A DNA stretch of 64,000 nucleotides from NCBI GenBank assembly GCA_024225035.1, contig JAAEMX010000430.1, positions 62,001 through 126,000 on the forward strand, written 5' to 3'. Each line of letters starts with the position of its first letter. Position 1 is the first letter of the stretch. The notes beneath the pieces are model-generated. The model ran no database searches, was not told where the DNA came from, and was given only the letters and a program-made list of their open reading frames with translations. The stretch is from Lentisphaerota bacterium. GTDB lineage: Bacteria; Verrucomicrobiota; Lentisphaeria; Victivallales; Victivallaceae. A program made the position numbers and the translations under genes. Of the stretch, positions 1 through 8,320 are shown one piece after another.

Positions 1-45
1 ACCATTATCAACTGGAAATACGGTAATCGGAAGATGGAGGCTTAA
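1..45 (+). CDS. C-terminal end of an upstream gene, probably a sugar ABC transporter permease
   Basis: The first 45 bases read in frame as 14 codons ending NWKYGNRKMEA and a TAA stop, three bases before the next permease gene. A basic, aromatic tail directly in front of a MalG-type permease is what the C-terminus of a MalF-type partner permease usually looks like, so this is probably the first permease of the same importer. The identity rests on gene order and very little sequence; the bulk of the gene lies outside the window. Confidence 0.45.
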   Translation, partial: TIINWKYGNRKMEA

Positions 46-48
46 ATA

Positions 49-933
49 ATGTCTAGTATATATTCATGGCGGCAAAGCAGCGCATGGCGAGGCTTTACTG
101 CTGTTTTAAAATTTTTCTTTGTTACACTGCTGGCAGCCGCAATGTTTCTTCCGTTCGTCTGGATGGTCTGTACAGCATTCAAGTCGTCAACCGAAGTGGA
201 AGGTGCGCATTTCTGGCCTCAATTAACTAAACCTGAAAACTTCAAAGTGGTTTTAAGGATAATAAAAGATCCGTTTTCTGGTAACTATCTTGACCTGCAC
301 ATATTACGCTGGGTTTTCAACAGTATATTCTTTGCCAGCTGGACGGTTACTTTACAGGTATTCACGAGTTCTCTTGCCGCATATGCTTTCAGCAGAATAG
401 AATGGATGTGGCGGGATAAGATATTCCTGCTGTATCTTTCCACAATGATGATTCCCGGACTGGTGCTGACAATACCACAGTTTCAAATAATGGTTAACTT
501 AAACTTGGTAGACACTTACACAGGAATTATTATCCCCGGAGCATTTTCAGCCTTCGGAACATTCATGCTGCGACAATTCATGCTGGGTATTCCAATGAGC
601 TACAACGAAGCTGCGGCAATTGACGGAGCCAATCATTTTCAAGTTTACCTGGATGTAATACTGCCATTGTGCAAACCGGGTATGATTACTTTGGCTATTT
701 TCACATTTCTCGGCAGTTATAGAAGTCTGTTATGGCCTCTGATCATGATAAAAAGTGCCAATATACGCACTGTTCCAATTGGCCTGCTTACATTTCAGGG
801 ACAATATGGTAATCAGATTGAGCTGTTGATGGCGACAACAGTTATATGTATTATTCCTCTGATTATTCTATTTTGCTTCCTGCAGAAAAGACTTGTCAGC
901 GGCATTAATCTATCGGGCGGCGTCAAAGAATAA
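49..933 (+). CDS. Carbohydrate ABC transporter permease, MalG-like
   Basis: Inner-membrane subunit of a binding-protein-dependent sugar importer (CUT1 type). The 294-residue protein has an N-terminal membrane segment at about residues 22-42 and further hydrophobic segments, and carries the family signature EAAAIDGANHFQVYLDVILP at about residues 187-206, the loop that contacts the ATPase subunit. Length matches MalG homologues. A GGAGG ribosome site sits within the last codons of the preceding gene, so the two are translated together. The substrate cannot be told from sequence. The gene that follows, the expected solute-binding protein, is truncated, so the importer as encoded here may not work unless another binding protein serves it. 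Confidence 0.93.
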   Translation: MSSIYSWRQSSAWRGFTAVLKFFFVTLLAAAMFLPFVWMVCTAFKSSTEVEGAHFWPQLTKPENFKVVLRIIKDPFSGNYLDLHILRWVFNSIFFASWTVTLQVFTSSLAAYAFSRIEWMWRDKIFLLYLSTMMIPGLVLTIPQFQIMVNLNLVDTYTGIIIPGAFSAFGTFMLRQFMLGIPMSYNEAAAIDGANHFQVYLDVILPLCKPGMITLAIFTFLGSYRSLLWPLIMIKSANIRTVPIGLLTFQGQYGNQIELLMATTVICIIPLIILFCFLQKRLVSGINLSGGVKE

Positions 934-946
934 AAAGGGGTTCAAG

Positions 947-1246
947 ATGAGGTCAACAATTTTCACTGTAATAACAATATTATGTATATTGAGTATAATA
1001 TTCATTATTTCATCGTCTGATAAAACTGCCGGAGGCAAAAAAAATCTTATCTGGACAACTGACCCAAATCCACAACGAACCGGTCAAATATCCGGCTTTA
1101 ATGAAGACCGTTCAGATATAGAACTAAAAGCCGACCCTAATAACAGCGATATAATGAAAGTTATTATCCAGAGCTCTGCAGGTGTCGGCCCCGATATTTA
1201 TAGCTTTACTATTTTAATTACGATTTGCTGTTTAGCTGTCCTGTAA
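947..1246 (+). pseudogene. Truncated extracellular solute-binding protein of the ABC importer
   Basis: Starting at the ATG at 947, which follows an AAAAGGGG ribosome site (an upstream ATG at 893 lies inside the permease gene), the product begins with a hydrophobic signal-anchor segment (about residues 4-23) and then KKNLIWTTDPNPQRTGQISG, MKVIIQSSAGVGPDIY, which is the start of a family 1 sugar-binding protein. Such proteins are about 400-450 residues long; here similarity stops after about 85 residues, followed by 14 unrelated hydrophobic residues and a stop at 1246. No continuation is visible in the other frames, because the oppositely oriented pseudopilin gene begins to occupy the DNA at 1253. 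A deletion or rearrangement has therefore removed about three quarters of the gene. Confidence 0.75.
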
Positions 1247-1252
1247 ATGATA

Positions 1253-2080
1253 TCACTTATGGTAACCGTTCCAGCCTACTCCTGCTCCGGTATTGCCAAC
1301 ACTGTTTTGCATCATCAGCATCGCTTTGATCACTTTTGCGGATTCAACATGTCCGTCAAGAAACATGTAATTGCCTCCCATGTTATGACGGTTTGCATAG
1401 TACAGCGAATTCCCTCTTGGTTTATTAGCAAGAAATTGCATATGTCTGTTTTGCAAACTGCCATCAGGTTTTACTCGCATTTGATCAGAATTATCATCAG
1501 GATTATCTGCTATAGTAATCTGTTGAGTAGGTTTGGTGAACATATTAGTCTTTTTGTATTTTACATTACTGCCACCATTTGTAAAATATGCTACTGGAGC
1601 CCACATGCTGGCATCAATTGAAAGAAATTGCTCTGCAACTCCATACCCCAATCCGGTATCAGCGGTGCCAATGCAGCGTAAGACCTTAGGCGCATTCAAT
1701 TTTGAATTATTCCAGTACTTCGTTGGATTATTACCAGCATATTTGTTTGCATAAGGAGGAATTACTTTTTCCAACCCCATATAATCAGCTAAAAAAGTGA
1801 ACCAAGCCTGAGATGCAAGATTCTGGCATTTTGCTGGCGGCAAAAAATCATCATTATCCGATGGATACATATTCCATGCAATACCAATTTGTTTCAGATT
1901 AGATGCACAGCTAATTGCTTTTGCCGCGTTTCTAGCTTTACTGAGAGCAGGAAGCAGCATTCCAGCAAGGATTGCTATGATCGCTACTATCACAACGAGA
2001 AGTTCAATAAGCGTAAAACAACTAATATTAGTTCCCAAACCAGCACTTCTCATAAGATGATTTTTTTCTTTTCTGTACAT
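1253..2080 (-). CDS. Type II secretion/prepilin-like protein with H-X9-DG domain
   Basis: A pseudopilin-type protein of the family that is greatly expanded in Lentisphaerota and Planctomycetota. After a short basic leader comes the prepilin cleavage/methylation segment [20 protein letters not shown] (about residues 21-40), where peptidase cleavage before the phenylalanine would expose a membrane-spanning helix. The C-terminal part has the H-X9-DG signature (RHN...FLDGH). The ATG at 2080 is preferred: the in-frame ATG four codons upstream overlaps the GGAGGT ribosome site itself. The gene is convergent with the truncated binding protein and divergent from nothing nearby. Role in this organism unknown; members are often found next to sugar-transport and AraC regulator genes, as here. 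Confidence 0.9.
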   Translation of the reverse strand: MYRKEKNHLMRSAGLGTNISCFTLIELLVVIVAIIAILAGMLLPALSKARNAAKAISCASNLKQIGIAWNMYPSDNDDFLPPAKCQNLASQAWFTFLADYMGLEKVIPPYANKYAGNNPTKYWNNSKLNAPKVLRCIGTADTGLGYGVAEQFLSIDASMWAPVAYFTNGGSNVKYKKTNMFTKPTQQITIADNPDDNSDQMRVKPDGSLQNRHMQFLANKPRGNSLYYANRHNMGGNYMFLDGHVESAKVIKAMLMMQNSVGNTGAGVGWNGYHK

Positions 2081-2273
2081 CTCTACCTCCATTTTAGACT
2101 TTTCATAATTAGAACTGTTATCAAAAATATTATAACTGTTTTATAAAGAGTTATAACATACTTTTATTATAATCTGAATATATTTAGTCTAAAATGAGCA
2201 AAATTTGCAAAAACATGTACAATCCTTGCAAATGACATATTTATGAATACTAAAAAGGCAAGATATTTAATCT

Positions 2274-2699
2274 TTATGGGATATGAAATGTAGTTCTAAA
2301 TTGTCCTGGAGACTGTTTATAATGTTTCTTGAATGTTCGACTCAAATAATGCCTGTCACAAAAACCGCATTCTGATGCTATATCCTCTATTGACAACTCG
2401 CTTTCCATTAATAATTCAGCAATGCGTTCAATTCTTAATTTTTGCAGATAAACTTGTGGAGGTTCTCCCATAACCTCTTTAAAACGGCGTATAAATGCGT
2501 TGTCACTAAAATAAACCTTGTCAGCAAGTTCACTGGTACTCCAGTGCTTGCCAGGATTCTTTTTCAGGATTGAACAGATTTTTTCGATTCTGTTATCTTT
2601 AACAGACACATGCCAGATATTTACCGGTAAACGTGATAGTATCGCAAAAATAACTTCACCAATGAGATAGTTGTTATTATTATTATGACTCAGACGCAT
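2274..2699 (-). CDS. AraC-family DNA-binding protein lacking a sensor domain
   Basis: The 141-residue product is almost only the AraC/XylS double helix-turn-helix domain: first helix-turn-helix around HWSTSELADKVYFSDNAFIR and second around LSIEDIASECGFCDRHYLSR, then the typical FKKHYKQSPGQFR ending. Ordinary family members have 250-300 residues with an N-terminal cupin-like ligand domain; here only about 40 residues precede the DNA-binding part, including a run of five asparagines encoded by AAT/AAC repeats. A stop codon shortly upstream of the start shows there is no longer reading frame. The start at 2699 has GGAGAAG at good distance. It may be a natural small regulator or the remnant of a longer one; the truncated transporter gene nearby favours local decay. 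Confidence 0.85.
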   Translation of the reverse strand: MRLSHNNNNNYLIGEVIFAILSRLPVNIWHVSVKDNRIEKICSILKKNPGKHWSTSELADKVYFSDNAFIRRFKEVMGEPPQVYLQKLRIERIAELLMESELSIEDIASECGFCDRHYLSRTFKKHYKQSPGQFRTTFHIP

Positions 2700-3399
2700 C
2701 AAAACTTCTCCAAAGGTTCATTATATTAATTGATTGAGCTATGTTATTATATTTATATAATGAAATTACTGATTTTTATCAAATATGATAATTTTTAAAA
2801 TTTTTGAATATAAAGCTCCTTTATGCACAAAAATACCACAAGCTGCTAGATAATTTATAAATATAACTAATAATAAATCTGGTAATATAAATAAGCATAA
2901 TAAGTCAAATATAGTTTCAGTCATATTTTTATGTTAAAATACACATATAAATGACCACTCAATTTTAATACGTCACAAATAATAACAAGTTGCTAAAAGA
3001 CATTAACAAAACATTTTTCATATAATCATTTCTTCTGCAATCTACTTACTGTTAAATAATAAGTAATTCTATAAAAATATATCTTATTACTTTTATCTTT
3101 TCTTCAAAAAAACGTTTCAAAATAATCAGGCAATACAAAAATGAAAATATCTAATACAAAAAGCGACAAAGTCCTTATGATATTATAATTTTTCAAATCC
3201 TTTTTCATTCAATCCTACAACCTTTATTTATTAAAAAAACTAATATAACAATAATTACATTAAAAAATCCTCAATTGTTGTTTTTGAAATGGACCACCTC
3301 TGCATCGCCTCAGGCTTTCAGCTATAATCTTAGTATCGAAAGATCAGGTTAGTAAATTGCATATAAATCAATAATCACTAACAAAGGACTATAGATAAA
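2700..3399. other. 700-bp AT-rich intergenic region, no gene seen
   Basis: The stretch is very A+T rich with stop codons in all frames. I see no ribosome site followed by a coding frame, no tRNA and no strong hairpin. It presumably holds divergent promoters for the AraC-type gene on the minus strand and the orphan gene at 3400. Confidence 0.6.
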
Positions 3400-4824
3400 A
3401 TGAATCAGGTACAGCTTAATATGATGCTTTACTACATCACTCTTTACCAGAAGGGTGCAGTAAGAACTCCTAGCTACTCATCTCGAAGAGAACGTCTAAT
3501 CAACGCAGACAAAGACCTCCCGATTTTCAAAGCCCTGCTTGCCCATTGCCAAGTTATTGACTACGGTTATAAAGTACAATATGGCGTAAAAGATGACCTG
3601 ATTCTAGCTGATGAATTGACTAGAGAATACTGTGCCTCATCAGTATCAATTAACACTCTTAGTAAAATTTATACAGGAAGAGGCGTCAGTTATATGCCTA
3701 ACTCATTAATGGGTGCCGTTGCTTATAGACTTAATAAACGGCAAAGCTTCTTCAAAAGTTATATCAAGAAAAAATATTATGACTGCACTACTTACGCATA
3801 TCTAAAGCAGCAGGGAACTTTCCGTTCAAGCGTATCTGAAGAGGACGCCGATATTCTTGTTGATAAAAATGACCTTGAATTCAAAAAGAAACTCGGAGTA
3901 TCTGCACACCCGGTAACAATGTATAAGGGCCAAAACGGACTCTCAGGATTATACTTTGCCAAAAGCTTTGAAGAGGTTGAAATTCCCCGGATCAAGATTC
4001 TAAGTAGAATTTTTGCCCCAAAAGCCAAGCACCTGAATCAGGAAAAAGAACGAGCAGTTGCTGAAGTACTGTATGCAAAAATCTGGCGTTATCTCCTTGG
4101 TGAACAAGTTTCAGAATCACTCCTCGTTCGAGAAAATGGCGTTATTAATGGTATTTGCTCAAAAGGTTTAGCTGACTTTATAGAGTATTTTCATATCATA
4201 AATTCAGAATCAATGATGGCTGAAAGCAAGAGTGTTCCCGGCCTTATCGCCATAACAGTACTTGCATATATCTTGATGGAAGATGACTTACACGTTTATA
4301 ACATAGGCTGGACTAACGTAGATGGATATAGGGTCTTTGGAAAAATAGATCATGACTTCCTCTGTACCAGATGGGAAAATAACTGGGTTCAAAATGAGCT
4401 GGTCAGAAAATTTGACTTAAGCAAAGCATTGAACTTTGTCAGCAACCCGTCTTATGACACAATGAAAGTAATGATGAAAACAATGCGTTTTTCTCCTGGC
4501 ACTAGAAACAACAATCTGCTCAGGTTCGGACACTATGCAAGATCAAAAGTATCAGGAAAGTCAGTCAACACCATCGGAAAAGAAGACAAAAGATACTTCA
4601 AATATACATATGTACCGTATCACAAGGATGAGCTCCACGGTATAGCATACAAACTCAGGCGCATTGATATCGGCAACTTTTACTCTACAATGAAAGGTTA
4701 CCTTAGTACAATGGGACGCAAAGGTCTTAACACATGCTTTGCACACACTATTCTGGAATGCATAACCCGTAGACTTGAAAGAATACATAAACCTTATGCA
4801 GCTCGTAGAATGAGACGTATTTAA
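3400..4824 (+). CDS. Orphan protein with a PI3/4-kinase-like or HipA-like catalytic signature
   Basis: The 474-residue product has no signal peptide and is not a protein I can name. Residues about 290-320 read ILMEDDLHVYNIGWTN, then VFGKIDHDF: D296-x-H298-x-x-N301 followed 14-16 residues later by D317-x-D319. This is the arrangement of the catalytic loop (D-x-H-x-x-N) and metal-binding aspartate of phosphatidylinositol 3/4-kinase-like and related atypical kinases, also seen in several Legionella-type effector proteins. An upstream helical stretch with EKERAVAEVLYAKIWRYLLG (about 215-234) fits the N-lobe to C-lobe transition. The N-terminal 180 and C-terminal 120 residues (basic, ending RRMRRI) are unassigned. 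The gene stands alone, with a terminator after it. Kinase function is inference from a short motif. Confidence 0.6.
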   Translation: MNQVQLNMMLYYITLYQKGAVRTPSYSSRRERLINADKDLPIFKALLAHCQVIDYGYKVQYGVKDDLILADELTREYCASSVSINTLSKIYTGRGVSYMPNSLMGAVAYRLNKRQSFFKSYIKKKYYDCTTYAYLKQQGTFRSSVSEEDADILVDKNDLEFKKKLGVSAHPVTMYKGQNGLSGLYFAKSFEEVEIPRIKILSRIFAPKAKHLNQEKERAVAEVLYAKIWRYLLGEQVSESLLVRENGVINGICSKGLADFIEYFHIINSESMMAESKSVPGLIAITVLAYILMEDDLHVYNIGWTNVDGYRVFGKIDHDFLCTRWENNWVQNELVRKFDLSKALNFVSNPSYDTMKVMMKTMRFSPGTRNNNLLRFGHYARSKVSGKSVNTIGKEDKRYFKYTYVPYHKDELHGIAYKLRRIDIGNFYSTMKGYLSTMGRKGLNTCFAHTILECITRRLERIHKPYAARRMRRI

Positions 4825-4904
4825 AATACAAGCAGCTCAGCGAAGGATTGTTTAACCTTGCTGAAACAAAATTATTTTTAACACGGTTCGAATTAGTTCT
4901 CCTG

Positions 4905-4938
4905 AAAGAGTAAAGTCGTAATAACTTTACTCTTTTTA
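4905..4938 (+). terminator. Rho-independent terminator after the orphan kinase-like gene
   Basis: An 11-12 bp perfect stem (AAGAGTAAAGT at 4906-4916 with its complement at 4924-4934) and a 7-base loop are followed by a T run. Confidence 0.85.
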
Positions 4939-5093
4939 TTATTTTACTCAATGCTTTTGTTTTCTGGTATTTTTGAACTATATTTCCCGCTGCAGGTCTA
5001 ATATTTTTTAAGATTGCTATAGAAAAACAGGTAACCCAATAAGGACTTATCCTGCACTAAAAATGGGCAGGCTTTCATATTTCGTAAATTGAT

Positions 5094-6041
5094 ATGAGTA
5101 AATTCATCGAAAAAAACTTTGCGCTGCTTGCTATTTTATTCTCAATAATAGCCATGATTTATCCTGAAAGCTTCACCTGGGCTAAACCGCATATTCCAAA
5201 ATTTCTGGGAATAATTATGTTTGGTATGGGAATTACATTAAAATTCTCTGATTTCAAAGGCGTATGGAAAAATAAAAAACTTATTGTCGCCGGCATTATC
5301 ATGCAATATACCATAATGCCAATGCTGGCTGTTATTATTTCTCTGATACTGAATCTACCAAAGGAATTAATGGCTGGAATGATTATTGTAGGTGCTTGTC
5401 CCAGCGGTACAGCTTCAAATGTTATTTCATATATGGGAAAAGCAAACCTTGCACTTTCAGTAACTTTGACTTTGTGCACAACACTGCTTGCTCCGATACT
5501 CACTCCTCTAATAATATATACAATCCTGTCTCACAAAATAACCATTCCATTCTGGAGCATGGTCTATTCTATATTCTGGATTGTTTTGTTTCCATTGATA
5601 GACGGCCTTATAATACGGCATTTTTTATACAACAGAATAAAAAAGATAATCCCTGTTTTCCCTTCAATTTCTATTATTTGTATTGTTATTTTGATAGCTT
5701 GCATTGTAGGGCTGAATCAAAAGCTTCTTTTAACTCTGCCTTTACTGATTTTTATGGCTGTAATATTGCACAATGGCTGGGGGCTGGGGCTTGGTTATTT
5801 TATAGCAAAACTGCTAAAAGCAGGTGAGGCAGAGGCAAGAACACTGGCTTTTAAGGTAGGCTTGCAAAATTCGGGATTGGGAGTAAGCCTGGCTTCACAA
5901 TTCTTCACTGCATCAACAGCTCTGCCGAGTACAATCTTCAGTTTATGGCATAATATTTCCGGAGTTATACTTGCCAAATGGTGGGCTAAAAAGAAAATTA
6001 CTGAAACAGCAGCTCCTGTAATACAAGCAACTAATGATTAA
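5094..6041 (+). CDS. Bile acid:Na+ symporter (BASS/SBF) family transporter
   Basis: A 315-residue integral membrane protein with nine to ten hydrophobic segments. The signatures are those of the SBF family (PF01758): GACPSGTASNVISYMGKANL at about residues 100-119, the Na+-site region of the first repeat, and LQNSGLGVSLA followed by ALPSTIFSLWHNISG in the second. Bacterial members take up organic acids such as bile salts, pantoate or ketoacids with sodium; the substrate here cannot be told. No strong ribosome site precedes the ATG. The gene is monocistronic and convergent with the kinase gene at 6065, with only 23 bases between them and no clear terminator. Confidence 0.92.
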   Translation: MSKFIEKNFALLAILFSIIAMIYPESFTWAKPHIPKFLGIIMFGMGITLKFSDFKGVWKNKKLIVAGIIMQYTIMPMLAVIISLILNLPKELMAGMIIVGACPSGTASNVISYMGKANLALSVTLTLCTTLLAPILTPLIIYTILSHKITIPFWSMVYSIFWIVLFPLIDGLIIRHFLYNRIKKIIPVFPSISIICIVILIACIVGLNQKLLLTLPLLIFMAVILHNGWGLGLGYFIAKLLKAGEAEARTLAFKVGLQNSGLGVSLASQFFTASTALPSTIFSLWHNISGVILAKWWAKKKITETAAPVIQATND

Positions 6042-6064
6042 ACGTTGAAATGGTCGCCACTAAA

Positions 6065-7630
6065 TTAGTTCCCATCCATGTTTCTTAAGTTTCTTTGAGG
6101 ACTATTCCCATTGGGTTTAGGAGGACGTTCAATACCTAAGCGATTAAGTATCATTGGCTCATATCGCTTTAGCTTTCTGAACTGTTCATCACTTAATATC
6201 TTCTTAAAATCCTGCATATAATTATTACGGATTTGTTGAAATTGTTTCTTCAAAATTCTGGGATTATTATCATCGCTTTCTGTAAATTTGGCCTTTGCTT
6301 CTTGAAAATCCAGCCGTATTTTTATTACAACGTCTTTAACTTCAGAAAGCTGTTTATCATCAAGCACCAGAATGTCCCTCACCCACCTGTATTCTTCTTT
6401 TTCACCACTTAAATCACCATGTTCTGAATTTCTGCCGTTTTGAGGTTGGCGAAATCCTTCGCCATTTCGTGGCGGTGGCGGATACATCCCTCGACGCATT
6501 TCTCCTTCAGGCGGTGGCTGAAACCTCTGCCTTTGCGGAGGTTGTCCATTATTATGCTCATTGCCTTGTTTTTCAGTACTACGCAAATGCATTGCAACCA
6601 CAAATATCAACAGTGCAACAAAGCATCCAAACAATACAGCAACAGCTCGTGGCACAAGGCGTTTTCTTAACGCAGGCCCTTTTATTGATTTCGGGTTTTT
6701 AATGGCAGTAAGCACTTCATCCCAGTCAGCAAACCGTTCATTGCGATTAACAGCCAACATCTTTCCCGCCAGCTTTGAAGCATCACCTGAGGCCCCTGAA
6801 AGGCGCAAGTCAGGGCGTGGAGCAAAAATATGCTGAGCAATTATCTCAACAGAAGCTGGAGCATCAAATGGCGGCCGGCCAGTCAGCATCTCACAAAAAA
6901 CAATACCAAGTGTATAAATATCGGCACGACAGTCAATATCCGGCTTATTTTCGGCCTGTTCCGGACTCATATAATGCGGTGTTCCAATCAACAATCCTGC
7001 ACCGGTTAGCGTTGTCATCTGGTTTCCGGGAACAAACGTACGCGAAATTCCAAGATCAAGCAGCTTAACGACGCCGTCTTTACTAATAATAATATTTGAA
7101 GGTTTTATGTCACGATGAACTATCTTAAACTTATCCCAGGCAAACTTCAATGCTTTGGCTACAGAGGCCGTCACTTTTAAAGCTTCAGCTTCAGTCATGG
7201 GTCCTTTGCGCAAGTGCTGCTCAAGTGTTTCCCCGTTCACATATTCCATAGCCATATAATAAATACCGTTATCACAGCCTGACTGAAAAGCCGTCACGAT
7301 ATTTGTATGCATCATCTTACCCGAACTCTTAATCTCTTTCTGAAAACGCTTTTTAAAATCAGGATTTTGCGAAAGTTCAGCCCGCATTATTTTTAAAGCT
7401 ACATCACGCCCCATTGACTGTTGCTCAGCCAACCACACTTCTCCCATTCCCCCAGACCCAATGCATTCTCTAAGTATATATTCACCTATTTCTACGCCGG
7501 GGGATAACCTGGAGTCAGGCACTTGGAATTCCTCATTACAGTTAGGACAGACGTTTACTGAGCCAAACATTGCATCTTCGGCCTCAAGTTTTTGATTGCA
7601 ATGCGGACATTTGAATCTGAAAGTACTCAT
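6065..7630 (-). CDS. Membrane Ser/Thr protein kinase (Hanks type) with zinc ribbon and Spy-like periplasmic tail
   Basis: Domain order: a four-cysteine zinc ribbon (C8, C11, C28, C31); a protein kinase domain at about 50-315 with glycine loop GSGGMGEVW (58-66), catalytic lysine K80, H172-R-D174 with K176 and N179, DLG at 192-194 (in place of DFG), and GTPHYMSPEQ; a single membrane helix at about 328-348; a proline/glutamine-rich linker; and a helical tail at about 415-500. The tail contains FKKILSDEQFRKLKR, closely matching FKKKLAKQLSPEQMRRLRDM in the Spy-like protein at 9697 and the equivalent in the one at 7805. The kinase would thus be cytoplasmic with a periplasmic Spy/CpxP-like sensor. 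GGAG lies six bases before the ATG. Its place downstream of the Spy-like genes and near an ECF sigma gene suggests it senses envelope state. Confidence 0.93.
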   Translation of the reverse strand: MSTFRFKCPHCNQKLEAEDAMFGSVNVCPNCNEEFQVPDSRLSPGVEIGEYILRECIGSGGMGEVWLAEQQSMGRDVALKIMRAELSQNPDFKKRFQKEIKSSGKMMHTNIVTAFQSGCDNGIYYMAMEYVNGETLEQHLRKGPMTEAEALKVTASVAKALKFAWDKFKIVHRDIKPSNIIISKDGVVKLLDLGISRTFVPGNQMTTLTGAGLLIGTPHYMSPEQAENKPDIDCRADIYTLGIVFCEMLTGRPPFDAPASVEIIAQHIFAPRPDLRLSGASGDASKLAGKMLAVNRNERFADWDEVLTAIKNPKSIKGPALRKRLVPRAVAVLFGCFVALLIFVVAMHLRSTEKQGNEHNNGQPPQRQRFQPPPEGEMRRGMYPPPPRNGEGFRQPQNGRNSEHGDLSGEKEEYRWVRDILVLDDKQLSEVKDVVIKIRLDFQEAKAKFTESDDNNPRILKKQFQQIRNNYMQDFKKILSDEQFRKLKRYEPMILNRLGIERPPKPNGNSPQRNLRNMDGN

Positions 7631-7743
7631 TTAATCTCCGTTATCATAGTCTGCCAAAATATAATGTAGTTTTCCGATGTATTCAAGCATTCAATTTCAC
7701 TTATATCATTATTGCTGTAAGAAAAGCGAACTACCTTTAAAAA

Positions 7744-7776
7744 CAAAAAAAAATCGGGGCTGTCTCAAGCCTCGAT
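7744..7776 (-). terminator. Rho-independent terminator after the small Spy-like gene
   Basis: Read on the minus strand, two 9-base arms (7776-7768 and 7761-7753, one mismatch) with a 6-base loop are followed by eight or more T. Just before the hairpin comes GCTTCTCTCATAAT, a shorter version of the block that precedes the terminators at 9263 and 9588. Confidence 0.85.
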
Positions 7777-7804
7777 TATGAGAGAAGCAGGCAGATTTTT
7801 AGTT

Positions 7805-8179
7805 TTAATCCAAGTCAGAATCCCTTGGCGGTCTTCTCCTGCCGTCATCACCATCACGCCTTTCATGCCGATGTTTTTCCATAATCTCACGAAGTTTTCT
7901 CATTTGGTTTTCAGATAAAATTGATGACAGCTTCTTTTTAAAAGCTTTTCTCTGCTCATGCTGTTCTCTAAGCAGCTTCTCTAATTTTTTGGCTTGTGCA
8001 TCATTTAAATTAAGATCTTTTTTCAGATGCTCCAAACGCTTTTTACGGTCTTTTTTTCCTCTTTCCGCACGTTCTTTGCCTGTATCAGAACTAGTGGATT
8101 CACTAGCGACCAGTGGAGTTGCTCCGATTGCGATAATACAGCTTCCCAGCAACAACATTTTAATTAATTGAGTTCTCAT
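7805..8179 (-). CDS. Small periplasmic Spy/CpxP-like protein (LTxxQ family)
   Basis: A 124-residue exported protein: signal peptide about residues 1-25 (cleavage near LVASES), a strongly charged linker, then one helical Spy-like repeat at about 52-100 with LNLNDAQAKKLEKLL and LSENQMRKLREIM, matching both repeats of the protein at 9697. The tail is rich in H, R and D. Spy and CpxP are periplasmic chaperone/sensor proteins induced by envelope damage or metals; that role is inferred here. AAGGAGGA lies six bases before the ATG. About 60 bases upstream is a motif shared with the gene at 9697. It is the last small gene before the kinase, but a terminator separates them. Confidence 0.85.
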   Translation of the reverse strand: MRTQLIKMLLLGSCIIAIGATPLVASESTSSDTGKERAERGKKDRKKRLEHLKKDLNLNDAQAKKLEKLLREQHEQRKAFKKKLSSILSENQMRKLREIMEKHRHERRDGDDGRRRPPRDSDLD

Positions 8180-8218
8180 AAGAGTCCTCCTTTTGCTTGC
8201 AAGTAGTTAGTTTATTTG

Positions 8219-8268
8219 ATCGAATGTTTCTCTATAGGTACTACACAAAAGGAAGGCTTAATCTTACA
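8219..8268 (-). promoter_or_regulatory. Shared upstream motif, copy 1 (candidate ECF promoter)
   Basis: On the minus strand TGTAAGAT, then exactly 14 bases, GTGTAGTA, CCTA, AGAGAA, and TCGA ten or so bases on. The same elements with identical 14-base spacing recur at 9442 and 10343. It ends about 40 bases before the ATG of the small Spy-like gene, the right place for a promoter. Recognition by the ECF sigma factor encoded at 10448 is inference. Confidence 0.6.
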
Positions 8269-8320
8269 CATTTATTAAAAAATTCACCACTTTTTATTTA
8301 ACATCAATATTAACAATTAG

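Noticed and set aside
1247-1621. 124-codon plus-strand frame after the truncated binding protein
   Set aside because: It lies antisense within the pseudopilin gene, has no ribosome site and does not continue the binding-protein sequence.
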